Source: UBA6398 sp963660485 (GTDB lineage: Bacteria; Bacteroidota; Bacteroidia; Bacteroidales; Bacteroidaceae). Taken from it: 41,872 nucleotides of DNA. The translations under genes and the position numbers were made by a program. The stretch covers positions 1 through 41,872 of the forward strand of contig CAVKYH010000021.1 in assembly GCA_963660485.1 (NCBI GenBank), given 5' to 3'. Within the stretch, counting starts at the first letter, position 1, and each line of letters opens with the position of its first letter. The notes beneath the pieces were generated by a model that saw only the letters and a list, made by a program, of their open reading frames with translations, made no database searches and was not told where the DNA came from. Below, piece after piece: positions 1 through 7,789 of this stretch.

Positions 1-72
1 TAATTTAAATTCCGACGCATCTAATTTAAATTAGATGCGTCGGAGTTTTTACGAGATGCCGTGTAGTTTTTC
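1..72. repeat. 21-bp mosaic array A (cut by window edge)
   Basis: AT cores lie at 4-9 (TTTAAA), 25-30 (TTTAAA), 46-51 (TTTTTA) and 67-72 (TTTTTC), each exactly 21 bp from the next. The 15-bp words between them are TTCCGACGCATCTAA, its reverse complement TTAGATGCGTCGGAG (last base changed), and the edge word CGAGATGCCGTGTAG. The two head-to-head words form a perfect 34-bp palindrome at 11-44. It lies downstream of the lipoprotein gene, beyond its terminator. The array probably continues left of base 1. Confidence 0.85.
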
Positions 73-93
73 GCACACCAAATTAGGGCAAAC

Positions 94-128
94 AAAAAAG
101 GGAAATCCTTCAGAGGATTCCCCTTTTT
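94..128 (-). terminator. Rho-independent terminator of the lipoprotein gene
   Basis: A hairpin pairs AAAAAAGGGAAATCC (94-108) with GGATTCCCCTTTTT (115-128), with one internal mismatch and a 6-nt loop. Read on the minus strand it ends in a T run, and it sits about 20 bases after the lipoprotein stop codon. Confidence 0.7.
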
Positions 129-148
129 GCATATTCCGAAAGGCTCTA

Positions 149-823
149 TTATTTTGCAGCCTTTGTATTGATTGTAAATTCCTTGTACGTAACGAGTCGC
201 TTGCCGTCTTGAAAAGCGATGATGAAGTTTACCTCGCCGTCCTTGAGCTTTTGCGTTGCAAGCACATTTGCCGTATAGGACACAGCCTTGCCCGGCGCGA
301 GATTTGCAATTATTGCCGTGGGCGACACAATCACCTTGCGCGGTTCGCTGCTCGATACCACGGGCGTGATGTTGTAGAGCGTGGAGTTGCCGGCGTTGTG
401 AATCTCAAAAAGAATCTTTGCCTTTTCTCCGGCATCGACAGTCTGGTTGCGGTTCTCGTCAACAAATCTAATATTCTCCACTTTCAGTCCGTCGATGTTC
501 GACATAAAACTCCCGCTCTCCACCGTGCGCGTATTTCGGCGCGACGCCGGAGCGTTACAACTGTCATCACAATCGTCTATTCCCCTGTCGGCTTTGCGGT
601 TTTTCTGTCCCGTAACTGCATTTCCCACAACGGCGCCCACCGCCATGCCGAGCGCTGTGCCTGCATCGCTTCCTCGCGGCCCGCCCATCAGACCTCCGAT
701 GCTCGAACCGAAGATTGCGCCGAGCGAACCGCCTGCCATTGTGCCGCGCATCTGTCTGTCGGTGCACCCTGAAAGGAGAACAAGCCCGGCAAATGCGACT
801 GCCGTCAATCTGTTAGCTTTCAT
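149..823 (-). CDS. Glycine-zipper lipoprotein with C-terminal beta-domain
   Basis: Predicted 224-residue lipoprotein. The signal peptide (about residues 1-19) ends in the lipobox LLSGC, giving lipidated Cys20. Residues about 28-75 are Gly/Ala-rich with repeated GxxxG spacing (a glycine zipper, as in SlyB/17-kDa surface antigen proteins), which suggests membrane insertion or oligomerisation. After a polar linker, residues about 105-224 look like a beta-sandwich adhesion-like (CARDB/Ig-type) domain; this is inferred from the pattern and not from a specific motif. The ATG at 823 was preferred over an upstream TTG because it directly precedes the signal peptide. A TAATTTTGC -7 element lies upstream. 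It appears to be a single-gene unit. The exact role is unknown; the family usually sits in the outer envelope. Confidence 0.8.
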   Translation of the reverse strand: MKANRLTAVAFAGLVLLSGCTDRQMRGTMAGGSLGAIFGSSIGGLMGGPRGSDAGTALGMAVGAVVGNAVTGQKNRKADRGIDDCDDSCNAPASRRNTRTVESGSFMSNIDGLKVENIRFVDENRNQTVDAGEKAKILFEIHNAGNSTLYNITPVVSSSEPRKVIVSPTAIIANLAPGKAVSYTANVLATQKLKDGEVNFIIAFQDGKRLVTYKEFTINTKAAK

Positions 824-860
824 AATTTTCAACTTTTGGTTATCACATTATGCTTATGCC

Positions 861-869
861 GCAAAATTA
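861..869 (-). promoter_or_regulatory. Bacteroidota -7 promoter element of the lipoprotein gene
   Basis: The minus strand reads TAATTTTGC here, matching TAnnTTTGC, about 38 bases before the chosen ATG. No clear -33 TTG box was identified. Confidence 0.5.
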
Positions 870-915
870 GCGCAAAATCAGATATGGCGTAATTGCGGCG
901 CGTGATTTTTTGGCC

Positions 916-1614
916 TTAACCCTCAGCATTTCTGCCGTTGGCGCATATGGCAAGCATTTTCCACAGTTTTTCGTCGGGCAACGGGGCAAATACTTCAATC
1001 TGTTTATGGGATACAGGATGCTCAAACTCGAGTTTTTCGGCCAGCAACGAAATACTTCCGTCGGGATTGCTTCGCGGTGCACCGTATTTCAGGTCGCCTT
1101 TTATCGGACACCCCATGGCGGCAAGCTGGCAACGTATCTGATGATGCCGCCCCGTGAGAAGATTTATTTCAAGCAGGTAGTAGCGGTCGCTATGAGCCAG
1201 AACACGGTAGTCAAGCGCCGCAAGTTTTGCATCTTTCGCCCCCTCGCGCGAAACAAAAGTCTTGTTCAGCTTCGGATTCCTCACCAAATATTGCTCAAGA
1301 TGGTCGGCGTCTTTCGGAGGACGGTTGGCAACAATAGCCCAATAGGTCTTGCGAATCTTGTCCTTTGACCTCAACATCTCGTTAAGGCGCGAAAGAGCCT
1401 TGCTGGTGCGTGCAAAAATCACGAGACCCATTGCCGGACGGTCAAGACGGTGAACCACACCAAGGAAAACCGCACCTGGTTTTGCGTAAGCCTCTTTTAT
1501 ATACGCCTTGGCCTCATCACAGAGCGTACGGTCGCCCGTGTGATCGCCCTGAACTATCTCGCCGGCATTTTTGCTCACTATCAAAATGTGGTTGTCTTCG
1601 TAAACAACTTGCAT
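916..1614 (-). CDS. RluA-family RNA pseudouridine synthase
   Basis: Converts uridine to pseudouridine in rRNA or tRNA. The 232-residue protein is a bare catalytic domain without an N-terminal S4 domain, as in the RluC/TruC-like short members. The family motif is visible as HRLDRPAMGL, with the catalytic Asp at residue 58 (HRLD). Later family features include RKTYWAI and the GRHHQIR segment, where Arg and His line the active site. The start ATG at 1614 leads directly into the domain (MQVVYEDNHILIVSK). It lies downstream of fabG but is separated by a hairpin at 1628-1666, so it is probably transcribed on its own. The exact target uridine cannot be read from the sequence. Confidence 0.88.
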   Translation of the reverse strand: MQVVYEDNHILIVSKNAGEIVQGDHTGDRTLCDEAKAYIKEAYAKPGAVFLGVVHRLDRPAMGLVIFARTSKALSRLNEMLRSKDKIRKTYWAIVANRPPKDADHLEQYLVRNPKLNKTFVSREGAKDAKLAALDYRVLAHSDRYYLLEINLLTGRHHQIRCQLAAMGCPIKGDLKYGAPRSNPDGSISLLAEKLEFEHPVSHKQIEVFAPLPDEKLWKMLAICANGRNAEG

Positions 1615-1627
1615 CTGTTGGAATAAT

Positions 1628-1666
1628 TAAAAACAAGGTCGCAAAGGCAATAAACCCATTGCGACC
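1628..1666 (-). terminator. Terminator after fabG
   Basis: GGTCGCAA (1637-1644) pairs with TTGCGACC (1659-1666). On the minus strand the stem is followed by TTGTTTTT. It lies 25 bases after the fabG stop. Confidence 0.65.
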
Positions 1667-1690
1667 CTGCGGGTATCATTATTGGTGTTA

Positions 1691-2437
1691 TTACATATTC
1701 ATGCCGCCGTCGACCTGAATCACCTGACCTGATACGTAGCTCGACATATCAGAAGCCAAGAAAGTAGCCACATTGGCAATATCTTCTACCTTGCCGCCGC
1801 GACGGAGAGGTATCTTGTTTGTCCATTCCTTGCGAACGTCTTCGGGAAGAGCTGCTGTCATTGCAGTTTCGATGAATCCCGGAGCGATGGCATTGGCACG
1901 AATTCCGCGCGAACCCATTTCCTGAGCCACAGACTTTGCAAGCGCGATAAGTCCGGCCTTTGACGCAGCGTAGTTGCTCTGTCCTGCATTTCCGTGAACG
2001 CCTACTACAGAAGCCATGTTTATTATGTTTCCCTTGCGCTGGCGCATCATGATAGGAGTGCAGGCGTGAATGAAGTTGAAAGCCGATTTGAGGTTAACGG
2101 CAATCACTGCGTCCCACTGCTGCTCCGTCATGCGAATCATTAGGCCGTCTTTTGTTATACCTGCATTGTTCACAAGAATATCTATCGAGCCGAAATCGTT
2201 TTTCACTTGTTCCACAACTTTTTCGGTATCTTCGAAATTGGCTGCATTCGAAGCGTATCCTTTGCTTTTCACTCCGAGCGCTGCAATTTCTTCTTCTGTT
2301 TTCTTTCCGTTTTCGTCTATTACGAGGTCGGTGAAAGCAATGTTAGCGCCTTCTGCGGCGAACTTTAGGGCGATGGCCTTGCCAATGCCGCGTGCCGCAC
2401 CTGTGATGAGTGCGGTTTTTCCTGTCAATAATCCCAT
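1691..2437 (-). CDS. fabG: 3-oxoacyl-[acyl-carrier-protein] reductase FabG
   Basis: NADPH-dependent reductase of type II fatty-acid elongation, of normal length (248 residues). It is a classical short-chain dehydrogenase: cofactor motif GAARGIG near residues 13-19, the NNAG motif near 90, a catalytic Ser in NMASVVG, and YAASK with catalytic Tyr and Lys near 156-160. The C-terminal GQVIQVDGGMNM is typical of FabG. The gene follows a TetR-type regulator by 34 bases on the same strand, so the two are probably cotranscribed and the regulator may act on this unit. Other SDR enzymes look similar, but the full match to the FabG pattern makes this assignment strong. Confidence 0.93.
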   Translation of the reverse strand: MGLLTGKTALITGAARGIGKAIALKFAAEGANIAFTDLVIDENGKKTEEEIAALGVKSKGYASNAANFEDTEKVVEQVKNDFGSIDILVNNAGITKDGLMIRMTEQQWDAVIAVNLKSAFNFIHACTPIMMRQRKGNIINMASVVGVHGNAGQSNYAASKAGLIALAKSVAQEMGSRGIRANAIAPGFIETAMTAALPEDVRKEWTNKIPLRRGGKVEDIANVATFLASDMSSYVSGQVIQVDGGMNM

Positions 2438-2471
2438 ATTAAAAGTTTTATGTTTTGTTCTGAAGTTTCTT

Positions 2472-3065
2472 TTATCTTAGAGGTCCCATGCCGAGGGAAC
2501 GGCGCACGAGATTGGCTACGATGGGACGGGAAATCACCTCTTTCATTCCGTTGCCGAGACGACCATATATGTATGGCACTTCAAGACCTTTGAGGGTGTA
2601 GTGGATTATGTCGCTCATCAGCTTGATGTCTTCGATTTGGAATTTGCCGTTGTCGCAGCCTTCTTTGAGCACGTTGTAGAATACTTCCTGCTCGGCGGTA
2701 TCGAATTGTTTTCTCACCTTTTCCACCATCCAGATGTTGCGGAAAAATTCGGCGCGCAGGTTTCCGTTTCTCACCACGGCTTCTTTTATCAAGTTGAGAT
2801 GCGTGTAGATGAGTAGTATCACCTTTTGTTCGGGCTCGATATCCATTGCCGCCACTTCGTCCATGCGGTCGCTCAGTCTTTCAAGCTCCGTCTGGATAAC
2901 GGCATAGTATATCTCTTCCTTGTTCTTGAAATAGGTGTAAAGTGTGCGCCGCCCTTTTTGCGAGGCTTCCGCTATCATATTCATGGTCGTGGCTTCCAAT
3001 CCGTTTTGCGCGAACAGATGACGGGCTACGTCCACAAGTTTTTGGCGTGTCTTGGCTACTGACAT
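2472..3065 (-). CDS. TetR/AcrR-family transcriptional regulator
   Basis: A 197-residue predicted one-component repressor. The N-terminal helix-turn-helix is clear (RQKLVDVARHLFAQNG, then MNMIAEASQKGRRTLYTYF with the family's typical YxYF recognition helix end), followed by an all-helical ligand-binding/dimerisation domain. The start ATG at 3065 (MSVAKTRQK) was chosen because the preceding in-frame residues have no family character. It lies directly upstream of fabG, which suggests a role in fatty-acid or membrane homeostasis, as for FabR/FadR-like TetR members. That link is inferred from position only; ligand and operator are unknown. Confidence 0.85.
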   Translation of the reverse strand: MSVAKTRQKLVDVARHLFAQNGLEATTMNMIAEASQKGRRTLYTYFKNKEEIYYAVIQTELERLSDRMDEVAAMDIEPEQKVILLIYTHLNLIKEAVVRNGNLRAEFFRNIWMVEKVRKQFDTAEQEVFYNVLKEGCDNGKFQIEDIKLMSDIIHYTLKGLEVPYIYGRLGNGMKEVISRPIVANLVRRSLGMGPLR

Positions 3066-3274
3066 AATCGTTTCGGGGTAATGTATGCAAATACGTGATT
3101 GCACGCTAATTTCCTTGTGTGCAAATATAAGGCTTTCGCGGCAATTATCCGTAGAAAAGCACCAAAAAACGTGCAGAATCTTACATTTCAGGACCGTAAA
3201 CCGCATTTGTTTTACCACAAAACGGCTTGGAATTTAATGAAAATGGCTTATGATTTTGCCTTGTTCGGAGGGCG

Positions 3275-3385
3275 AAAAAACTACACGGCATCTCGCAAAA
3301 ACTCCGACGCATCTAATTTAAATTACATGGCCCGGAATTTAAATTTGGTGGCCCGGAGTTTTTACGATATCAGGCATCGTTTTCA
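3275..3385. repeat. 21-bp mosaic array B (five words)
   Basis: Cores start at 3275, 3296, 3317, 3338, 3359 and 3380, all 21 bp apart. They read AAAAAA, CAAAAA, TTTAAA, TTTAAA, TTTTTA and TTTTCA. The words are CTACACGGCATCTCG, CTCCGACGCATCTAA, TTACATGGCCCGGAA, TTTGGTGGCCCGGAG and CGATATCAGGCATCG. Edge cores are A-rich on the left and T-rich on the right, so the array has a symmetric cap plan. It lies in the 479-bp gene-free stretch between the TetR gene and the 3' end of manC. Confidence 0.85.
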
Positions 3386-3443
3386 CCGCATCATATATTA
3401 CCTGAAGAACAAGCAGTTACGTCTATCAAATTTCCTTTTCGCA

Positions 3444-3482
3444 AAAAAGACGGCGGAACATTGTTTTCGCAACATTCCGCCT
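3444..3482 (-). terminator. Terminator of manC
   Basis: On the minus strand GGCGGAATGTTG pairs with CAATGTTCCGCC (two wobble pairs, 6-nt loop), followed closely by TCTTTTTTGC. It lies about 60 bases after the manC stop. Confidence 0.75.
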
Positions 3483-3544
3483 TGAACTTTTTGGGTTGGG
3501 CACATGCTTTCCCTATTATATATATTGTATCCCCCGCATGCCGT

Positions 3545-4621
3545 TTATCCGAATTCTTCTCCGAGCTTCATCTGCGCTTCATTGGCAAGAAGTTTCACGC
3601 GGTTGGAATCGCCGCGCTTGCATACCACAAGCACATTGCCACTTTCGGCTACAACAAAACCGTCAAGCCCCTCGAGCACGGCAACACGCCCGTCGGTGAG
3701 CCTAACCACATTGTCCTTGCAATCGTGCATGATGGTGCGCGTGCCAAGCTGGGCATTGCCTTCGGCGTCCTTGTTTGTAACTCTGTGAAGACTCTCCCAC
3801 GTGCCAAGATCTGCCCAGCCAAACGAACAGTTTTCCACATACACGTTTGCTGTACGCTCAAGAATCACCTGCTCTATGGAGAGATAAAGATTAGAGGGGT
3901 AGTATTTCTCCACAAAAGCCTGCTCCTCCTCACGGGACAGGTTCACAAACTCGCGCAAATGGGGCAAAATATTCGGGATAAGCTCTGCCACATAGCTTTG
4001 CATGGTATGCGCATTCCACGCATAAAGTCCCGTATTCCAAAGAAACTCCCCGCTCTCCACAAACATCTTTGCAAAAGCATCGTCGGGCTTTTCGGTAAAC
4101 GACTTTACGGGTGCAAAACCGTTCTCGTCAGGCTGCTCGCCCATTTGAATGTATCCGTATTCTGTGGCAGGCATCGTGGGGCGCACTCCCATCACTGCCA
4201 CCACGTCGTGGGTTGACACAAAATCGAGGGCGCGGCGAATGTTTTTCTCAAACTCGCTTTCGAGCGTGATAAACTGGTCGGCGGGCGAAAACACAATCCT
4301 TGCCTCCGGTTCTTCGTAGGCTATATGGCTGCTCGCCCACGCTACCGCCGGCGCGGTGCCAAGTCTCACCGGTTCGGCAAGTATATGCCGGCGCGGCAAT
4401 TCGGGCAGTTGTTCCTCCACCACGTCTATATATTTTGCACAGGTAGACACATAGATTTTTTTCGGCTCGATAAATTTCGCGAACCTCCGGTAGGTAGACT
4501 GCAACAACGTCTCCCCCGTTCCCAAAACATCAAGAAATTGCTTCGGCATCCTTTCACAACTTGCCGGCCAAAGACGTCTTCCCGCTCCGCCCGCAAGTAT
4601 CACACAAAAATCCTTGCTCAT
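3545..4621 (-). CDS. manC: Mannose-1-phosphate guanylyltransferase
   Basis: Makes GDP-mannose from mannose-1-phosphate and GTP for surface glycan synthesis. The 358-residue protein is a nucleotidyltransferase with the signature ILAGGAGRRLWPAS near residues 9-22 and MPKQFL just after it. EPVRLGTAPAVAWAS follows near residues 101-115, and the metal-site region is FSPADQFI. The later segments FTEKPDDA and WNTGLYAW match the GMP family. It has only the transferase domain and lacks the C-terminal phosphomannose isomerase domain of long bifunctional forms. It is monocistronic, with its own terminator. A related hexose-1-phosphate nucleotidyltransferase is the main alternative. Confidence 0.9.
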   Translation of the reverse strand: MSKDFCVILAGGAGRRLWPASCERMPKQFLDVLGTGETLLQSTYRRFAKFIEPKKIYVSTCAKYIDVVEEQLPELPRRHILAEPVRLGTAPAVAWASSHIAYEEPEARIVFSPADQFITLESEFEKNIRRALDFVSTHDVVAVMGVRPTMPATEYGYIQMGEQPDENGFAPVKSFTEKPDDAFAKMFVESGEFLWNTGLYAWNAHTMQSYVAELIPNILPHLREFVNLSREEEQAFVEKYYPSNLYLSIEQVILERTANVYVENCSFGWADLGTWESLHRVTNKDAEGNAQLGTRTIMHDCKDNVVRLTDGRVAVLEGLDGFVVAESGNVLVVCKRGDSNRVKLLANEAQMKLGEEFG

Positions 4622-4766
4622 ATTTTATAGTTTTGTAGGCGCATCACCGTGCAGGCCATTTTGTTTTTCTGCACTCGAAACGCACTCTAAAAATATAAAA
4701 CTCTCGCGAAAGCATCACAAAGAGGCATATTAAAATATCGTAAAACCAAGAAATTCCACAAAACAC

Positions 4767-4798
4767 TTGGTCAATTCGGAGAATTACCATAATTTTGC
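4767..4798 (+). promoter_or_regulatory. Promoter of tRNA-Leu
   Basis: TTGG at 4767-4770 and TAATTTTGC at 4790-4798 are separated by 19 bases. This matches the Bacteroidota -33/-7 consensus well. It lies about 53 bases before the mature tRNA 5' end. Confidence 0.65.
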
Positions 4799-4851
4799 GC
4801 CCATAAACGCGTCGCTTACAGCAAAGCCCCTGCAAAACAAGGCAGGCACAA

Positions 4852-4933
4852 GCCCAGATGGCGGAATAGGTAGACGCGCTGGTCTCAAACACCAGTGAAG
4901 CAATTCGTGCCGGTTCGACCCCGGCTCTGGGTA
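4852..4933 (+). tRNA. tRNA-Leu, anticodon CAA
   Basis: A full cloverleaf can be drawn. The acceptor stem pairs GCCCAGA with TCTGGGT (G1-U72 wobble). The D arm is GCG/CGC. The anticodon arm is CTGGT/ACCAG with loop CTCAAAC, giving anticodon CAA (codon UUG). There is a long class II variable arm with a GAA/TTC stem. The T arm is GCCGG/CCGGC with loop TTCGACC. Discriminator base A73 fits leucine. The CCA end is not encoded and must be added after transcription. Confidence 0.93.
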
Positions 4934-4939
4934 CAAGCA

Positions 4940-4978
4940 AAACGCTCAAGCATCGGAATACGATACTTGAGCGTTTTT
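4940..4978 (+). terminator. Terminator of tRNA-Leu
   Basis: ACGCTCAAG...ATCG pairs with CGAT...CTTGAGCGT around a short GAATA loop (one mismatch), followed by a T run. It begins about 7 bases after the tRNA. Confidence 0.8.
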
Positions 4979-5060
4979 GTTTGCATCAAATCCTATATCT
5001 TTCCCTCGCAAGCCCCGATATTTCCCCCGCAAACGTTTCCTGCACCGATTTCTACAACTA

Positions 5061-5099
5061 AAAAGCCGCCGCACTCCTTTGTCGGGAATGCGACGGCTG
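5061..5099 (-). terminator. Terminator of the fumarase gene
   Basis: AGCCGxCGCA and TGCGxCGGCT pair with one mismatch around a 14-nt loop. On the minus strand the stem is followed by TTTT, about 22 bases past the stop codon. Confidence 0.55.
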
Positions 5100-5120
5100 A
5101 TATTGTCTTGCTTTGAAGAA

Positions 5121-6770
5121 TTATTTAGCGCAATTCGGGCACCAGGGTTTCAACTGCGTGAAGAAATCGTTTCCCTTATCATCTACAAGAATGAAAGCAG
5201 GGAAGTCCTTGACCGAAATTTTCCAAACAGCCTCCATTCCAATTTCAGGAAATTCCACACATTCTATGCTTCGGATACTATCTTGCGACAACACAGCAGC
5301 TACGCCGCCTATTGTGCCGAGATAGAAACCGCCGTGTTTTTTGCACGCATCAGTTACTTCTTTTCCGCGATTGCCTTTGCCGATCATTATCATCGAACCT
5401 CCGTTTGCCTGGAACTCATCTACATAGGGGTCCATGCGGTTTGAAGTTGTCGGGCCCATACTTCCGCAAGGATAACCCTCGGGAGTTTTTGCCGGACCTG
5501 CGTAAAGAACAGGATAATCCTTGAAATATTGCGGAAGACCTTCGCCATTGTCGAGACGAGCTTTGAGTTTGGCATGCGCAATGTCGCGCGCAACGATTAT
5601 TGTGCCGTTCAACGAAACGCGCGTACTCACCGGATATTTCGTAAGTTCCTTGCGCGCAGCCTCAATGCCTTTATCCAAATCTATCACAACGCCTCCGTTT
5701 TCACCGGGCTGCTGCAAATTTGCGGGGATAAGGCTTGCAGGATTGCTATCCATCTTTTCCAGCCAAATTCCGTCCTTGTTGATTTTCGCCTTGATGTTTC
5801 TGTCGGCCGAGCAACTCACTCCCAAACCAATAGGACAACTTGCGCCGTGGCGCGGAAGGCGTATCACGCGAATGTCGTGCGCAAACGATTTGCCGCCGAA
5901 CTGAGCTCCGAAACCTATTTCATGGGCTTTTTCCAAAAGTTTAGCCTCGAGATCGAGATCACGAAAGGCTCTACCGGTAGCATCTCCGCTTGTAGGCAAA
6001 TTATCATAGTAATGAATCGAACCGAGCTTTACTGTCAGCAAATTTTTCTCAGCCGATGTTCCGCCTATAACAAAGCAAATATGATATGGCGGGCATGCTG
6101 CTGTTCCGAGACTGCGCATCTTTTCCACGAGAAACGGTATAAGCGTGCCTTCATTCTGTATTATGGCCTTTGTCATCGGATATAGATACGTTTTGTTCGC
6201 CGAGCCGCCGCCTTTTGCTACCATAATGAAACGATATTCTGCGCCCTCTTCTGCCTCGATGTCTATTTGGGCAGGAAGATTACACTTGGTGTTCACCTCA
6301 TCGTACATTGTGAGCGGAGCATTTTGGGAATAGCGCAAATTATCTTCGGTAAAAGTATTGTAGACACCGCGACTCAGAGCTTCTGCATCGTCAAATCCGG
6401 TCCACACCTGCTGACCTTTTTCACCATGAATAATCGCCGTGCCCGTATCTTGACAGAAAGGCAAAATTCCTTTTGCGGACGTTTCTGCATTGCGCAGCAT
6501 TGTGAGCGCAACATATTTGTCATTGTCCGATGCTTCCGGGTCGTTGAGAATCGCAGCTACCTGCTCGTTATGAGAACGGCGCAACATGAATTCCACGTCA
6601 TGGAATGCCTGCTGTGCGAGAAGCGTGAGAGCCTCGGGCGAAACCTTCAAAATTTCTTTTCCCTCAAATTCTGCGGTAGAAATACCTTCTTTTGAAATCA
6701 AACGGTACTCAGTGTCGTCAGTTCCTTTCTGAAACATTGGCGCGTAGTTGAATTCCGGTGCTTTTGCCAT
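5121..6770 (-). CDS. fumA: Class I fumarate hydratase ([4Fe-4S] type)
   Basis: Interconverts fumarate and malate. It is a 549-residue class I, oxygen-sensitive Fe-S enzyme of the E. coli FumA/FumB type, not the class II FumC fold. Family markers are FCQDTGTAII (first cluster Cys), ACPPYHICFVIGGTSAE, the GASCPIGLGVSCSADRN region and GYPCGSMGPTTSNRMDP near the C-terminal domain junction. In anaerobic Bacteroidales it typically feeds malate to fumarate and then to succinate/propionate. The gene is a single unit with a good promoter upstream (TTTTG, 20 bases, TAAATTTGC) and a hairpin downstream. L(+)-tartrate dehydratase is the only close alternative family and normally has split subunits. Confidence 0.94.
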   Translation of the reverse strand: MAKAPEFNYAPMFQKGTDDTEYRLISKEGISTAEFEGKEILKVSPEALTLLAQQAFHDVEFMLRRSHNEQVAAILNDPEASDNDKYVALTMLRNAETSAKGILPFCQDTGTAIIHGEKGQQVWTGFDDAEALSRGVYNTFTEDNLRYSQNAPLTMYDEVNTKCNLPAQIDIEAEEGAEYRFIMVAKGGGSANKTYLYPMTKAIIQNEGTLIPFLVEKMRSLGTAACPPYHICFVIGGTSAEKNLLTVKLGSIHYYDNLPTSGDATGRAFRDLDLEAKLLEKAHEIGFGAQFGGKSFAHDIRVIRLPRHGASCPIGLGVSCSADRNIKAKINKDGIWLEKMDSNPASLIPANLQQPGENGGVVIDLDKGIEAARKELTKYPVSTRVSLNGTIIVARDIAHAKLKARLDNGEGLPQYFKDYPVLYAGPAKTPEGYPCGSMGPTTSNRMDPYVDEFQANGGSMIMIGKGNRGKEVTDACKKHGGFYLGTIGGVAAVLSQDSIRSIECVEFPEIGMEAVWKISVKDFPAFILVDDKGNDFFTQLKPWCPNCAK

Positions 6771-6838
6771 ATCGATATAATTATTTTATGTATGTTGTTA
6801 CTTGTACTGGCTGGCTTTGCCACGCCGTTAAATACATT

Positions 6839-6872
6839 GCAAATTTACACATAACTCGCCAAAAGCGCAAAA
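6839..6872 (-). promoter_or_regulatory. Promoter of the fumarase gene
   Basis: The minus strand carries TTTTG, then 20 bases, then TAAATTTGC (6847 down to 6839). This matches the Bacteroidota -33/-7 pattern and lies about 70 bases before the ATG. Confidence 0.6.
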
Positions 6873-6910
6873 CTTGCGATGCTATTATTATTCAGCCCGT
6901 ACATTTTTCA

Positions 6911-6919
6911 TACCTTTGC
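6911..6919 (+). promoter_or_regulatory. -7 element of the deacetylase-like gene
   Basis: TACCTTTGC fits the TAnnTTTGC consensus and lies 22 bases before the chosen ATG. No clear -33 box is present at the right distance. Confidence 0.55.
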
Positions 6920-6940
6920 CCAAACGAATTGAAACAGACT

Positions 6941-7732
6941 ATGATATTGAGAACAACAATGGCTTTTACGCTGTTTATGGCGGCAATTGCCTTTACCAAT
7001 ACTGCCAGCGCGCAAAAGGCAGACCGAAATGTTTACACGCGCGGCGGCATCACTCAAATGAGCCCCGAATTGCGGAAAGTGGCCCTCGTATTTACGGCTG
7101 CCGACATGGCCGACGGTGCCGACACGGTGATATCTACGTTGAAACAAAAAGAGGTGAAGGGGCATTTCTTCTTCACCGGAAGATTTTTCGAAAAGTTCCC
7201 CGACGTAGTCAGAAGGCTTGTAAAGGCAAAACATTACGTTGGCTGCCACGGCTATTCCCATTTGCTTTATTTTCCATGGGACAGAAACGACACGATGCTT
7301 GTTAGCCGCGCAGAGTTCCGCGACGACATTCGCAAGGCATACGACACCATGGCGCCGTTTGGCATTAAAAAGAAAAAGGCGTACTTTTTCATTCCGCCTT
7401 TCGAGCATTTCAACGACACCGTTTCGGCATGGGCGAAAGAAATGGGGCTACAACTTATAAACAACACCTATGGAACGCTGACCTACGGCGATTATACCAC
7501 TCCCGACATGGCCCGCTATTACAGCAGCGACTATATATTGGAGCGAACATTACGCATGGCGGAGGAACAGCCACGGGGAATCAACGGCCATATATTGCTT
7601 ATACATTTCGGGACAAGCGAGAAGCGAACCGACAAATTCTACAATCGTTTGCCCGAGCTCATAGATAAATTGCGCGGCATGGGATATGAGTTTGCCGATC
7701 TCTCAAAGGTTATTCCCAAGCCGGCGAAATAA
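6941..7732 (+). CDS. Secreted polysaccharide deacetylase-like (NodB-fold) protein
   Basis: A 263-residue predicted exported protein. The signal peptide covers about residues 1-24, ending NTASAQ. The ATG at 6941 was chosen because it starts the signal peptide and follows a TACCTTTGC promoter element; the upstream in-frame extension has neither. The NodB fold is visible: a first beta-strand (KVALVFTAADM), GHFFFTGRFF, the CHGYSHLL metal-ligand segment with two His, and the late HILLIHFG motif. The usual TFDDG motif is replaced by FTAADMADG, so the catalytic base/metal Asp arrangement differs from canonical chitin or peptidoglycan deacetylases. It may act on a different glycan or be altered in catalysis. 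The substrate is unknown. It is convergent with radC. Confidence 0.8.
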   Translation: MILRTTMAFTLFMAAIAFTNTASAQKADRNVYTRGGITQMSPELRKVALVFTAADMADGADTVISTLKQKEVKGHFFFTGRFFEKFPDVVRRLVKAKHYVGCHGYSHLLYFPWDRNDTMLVSRAEFRDDIRKAYDTMAPFGIKKKKAYFFIPPFEHFNDTVSAWAKEMGLQLINNTYGTLTYGDYTTPDMARYYSSDYILERTLRMAEEQPRGINGHILLIHFGTSEKRTDKFYNRLPELIDKLRGMGYEFADLSKVIPKPAK

Positions 7733-7789
7733 CGCAGTTAGGCGGTTTTTCATTTGTTTGGCAACAAGTTTCGGAGAGTTGCCAAGGCT

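Noticed and set aside
35..772. A long plus-strand reading frame opposite the lipoprotein gene
   Set aside because: It is antisense to a gene with a clear lipobox and promoter, begins inside array A, and has no family features.
5529..6185. A long plus-strand reading frame opposite fumarase
   Set aside because: Antisense shadow of a strongly conserved gene, with Cys/Arg/His-rich composition typical of non-coding frames.
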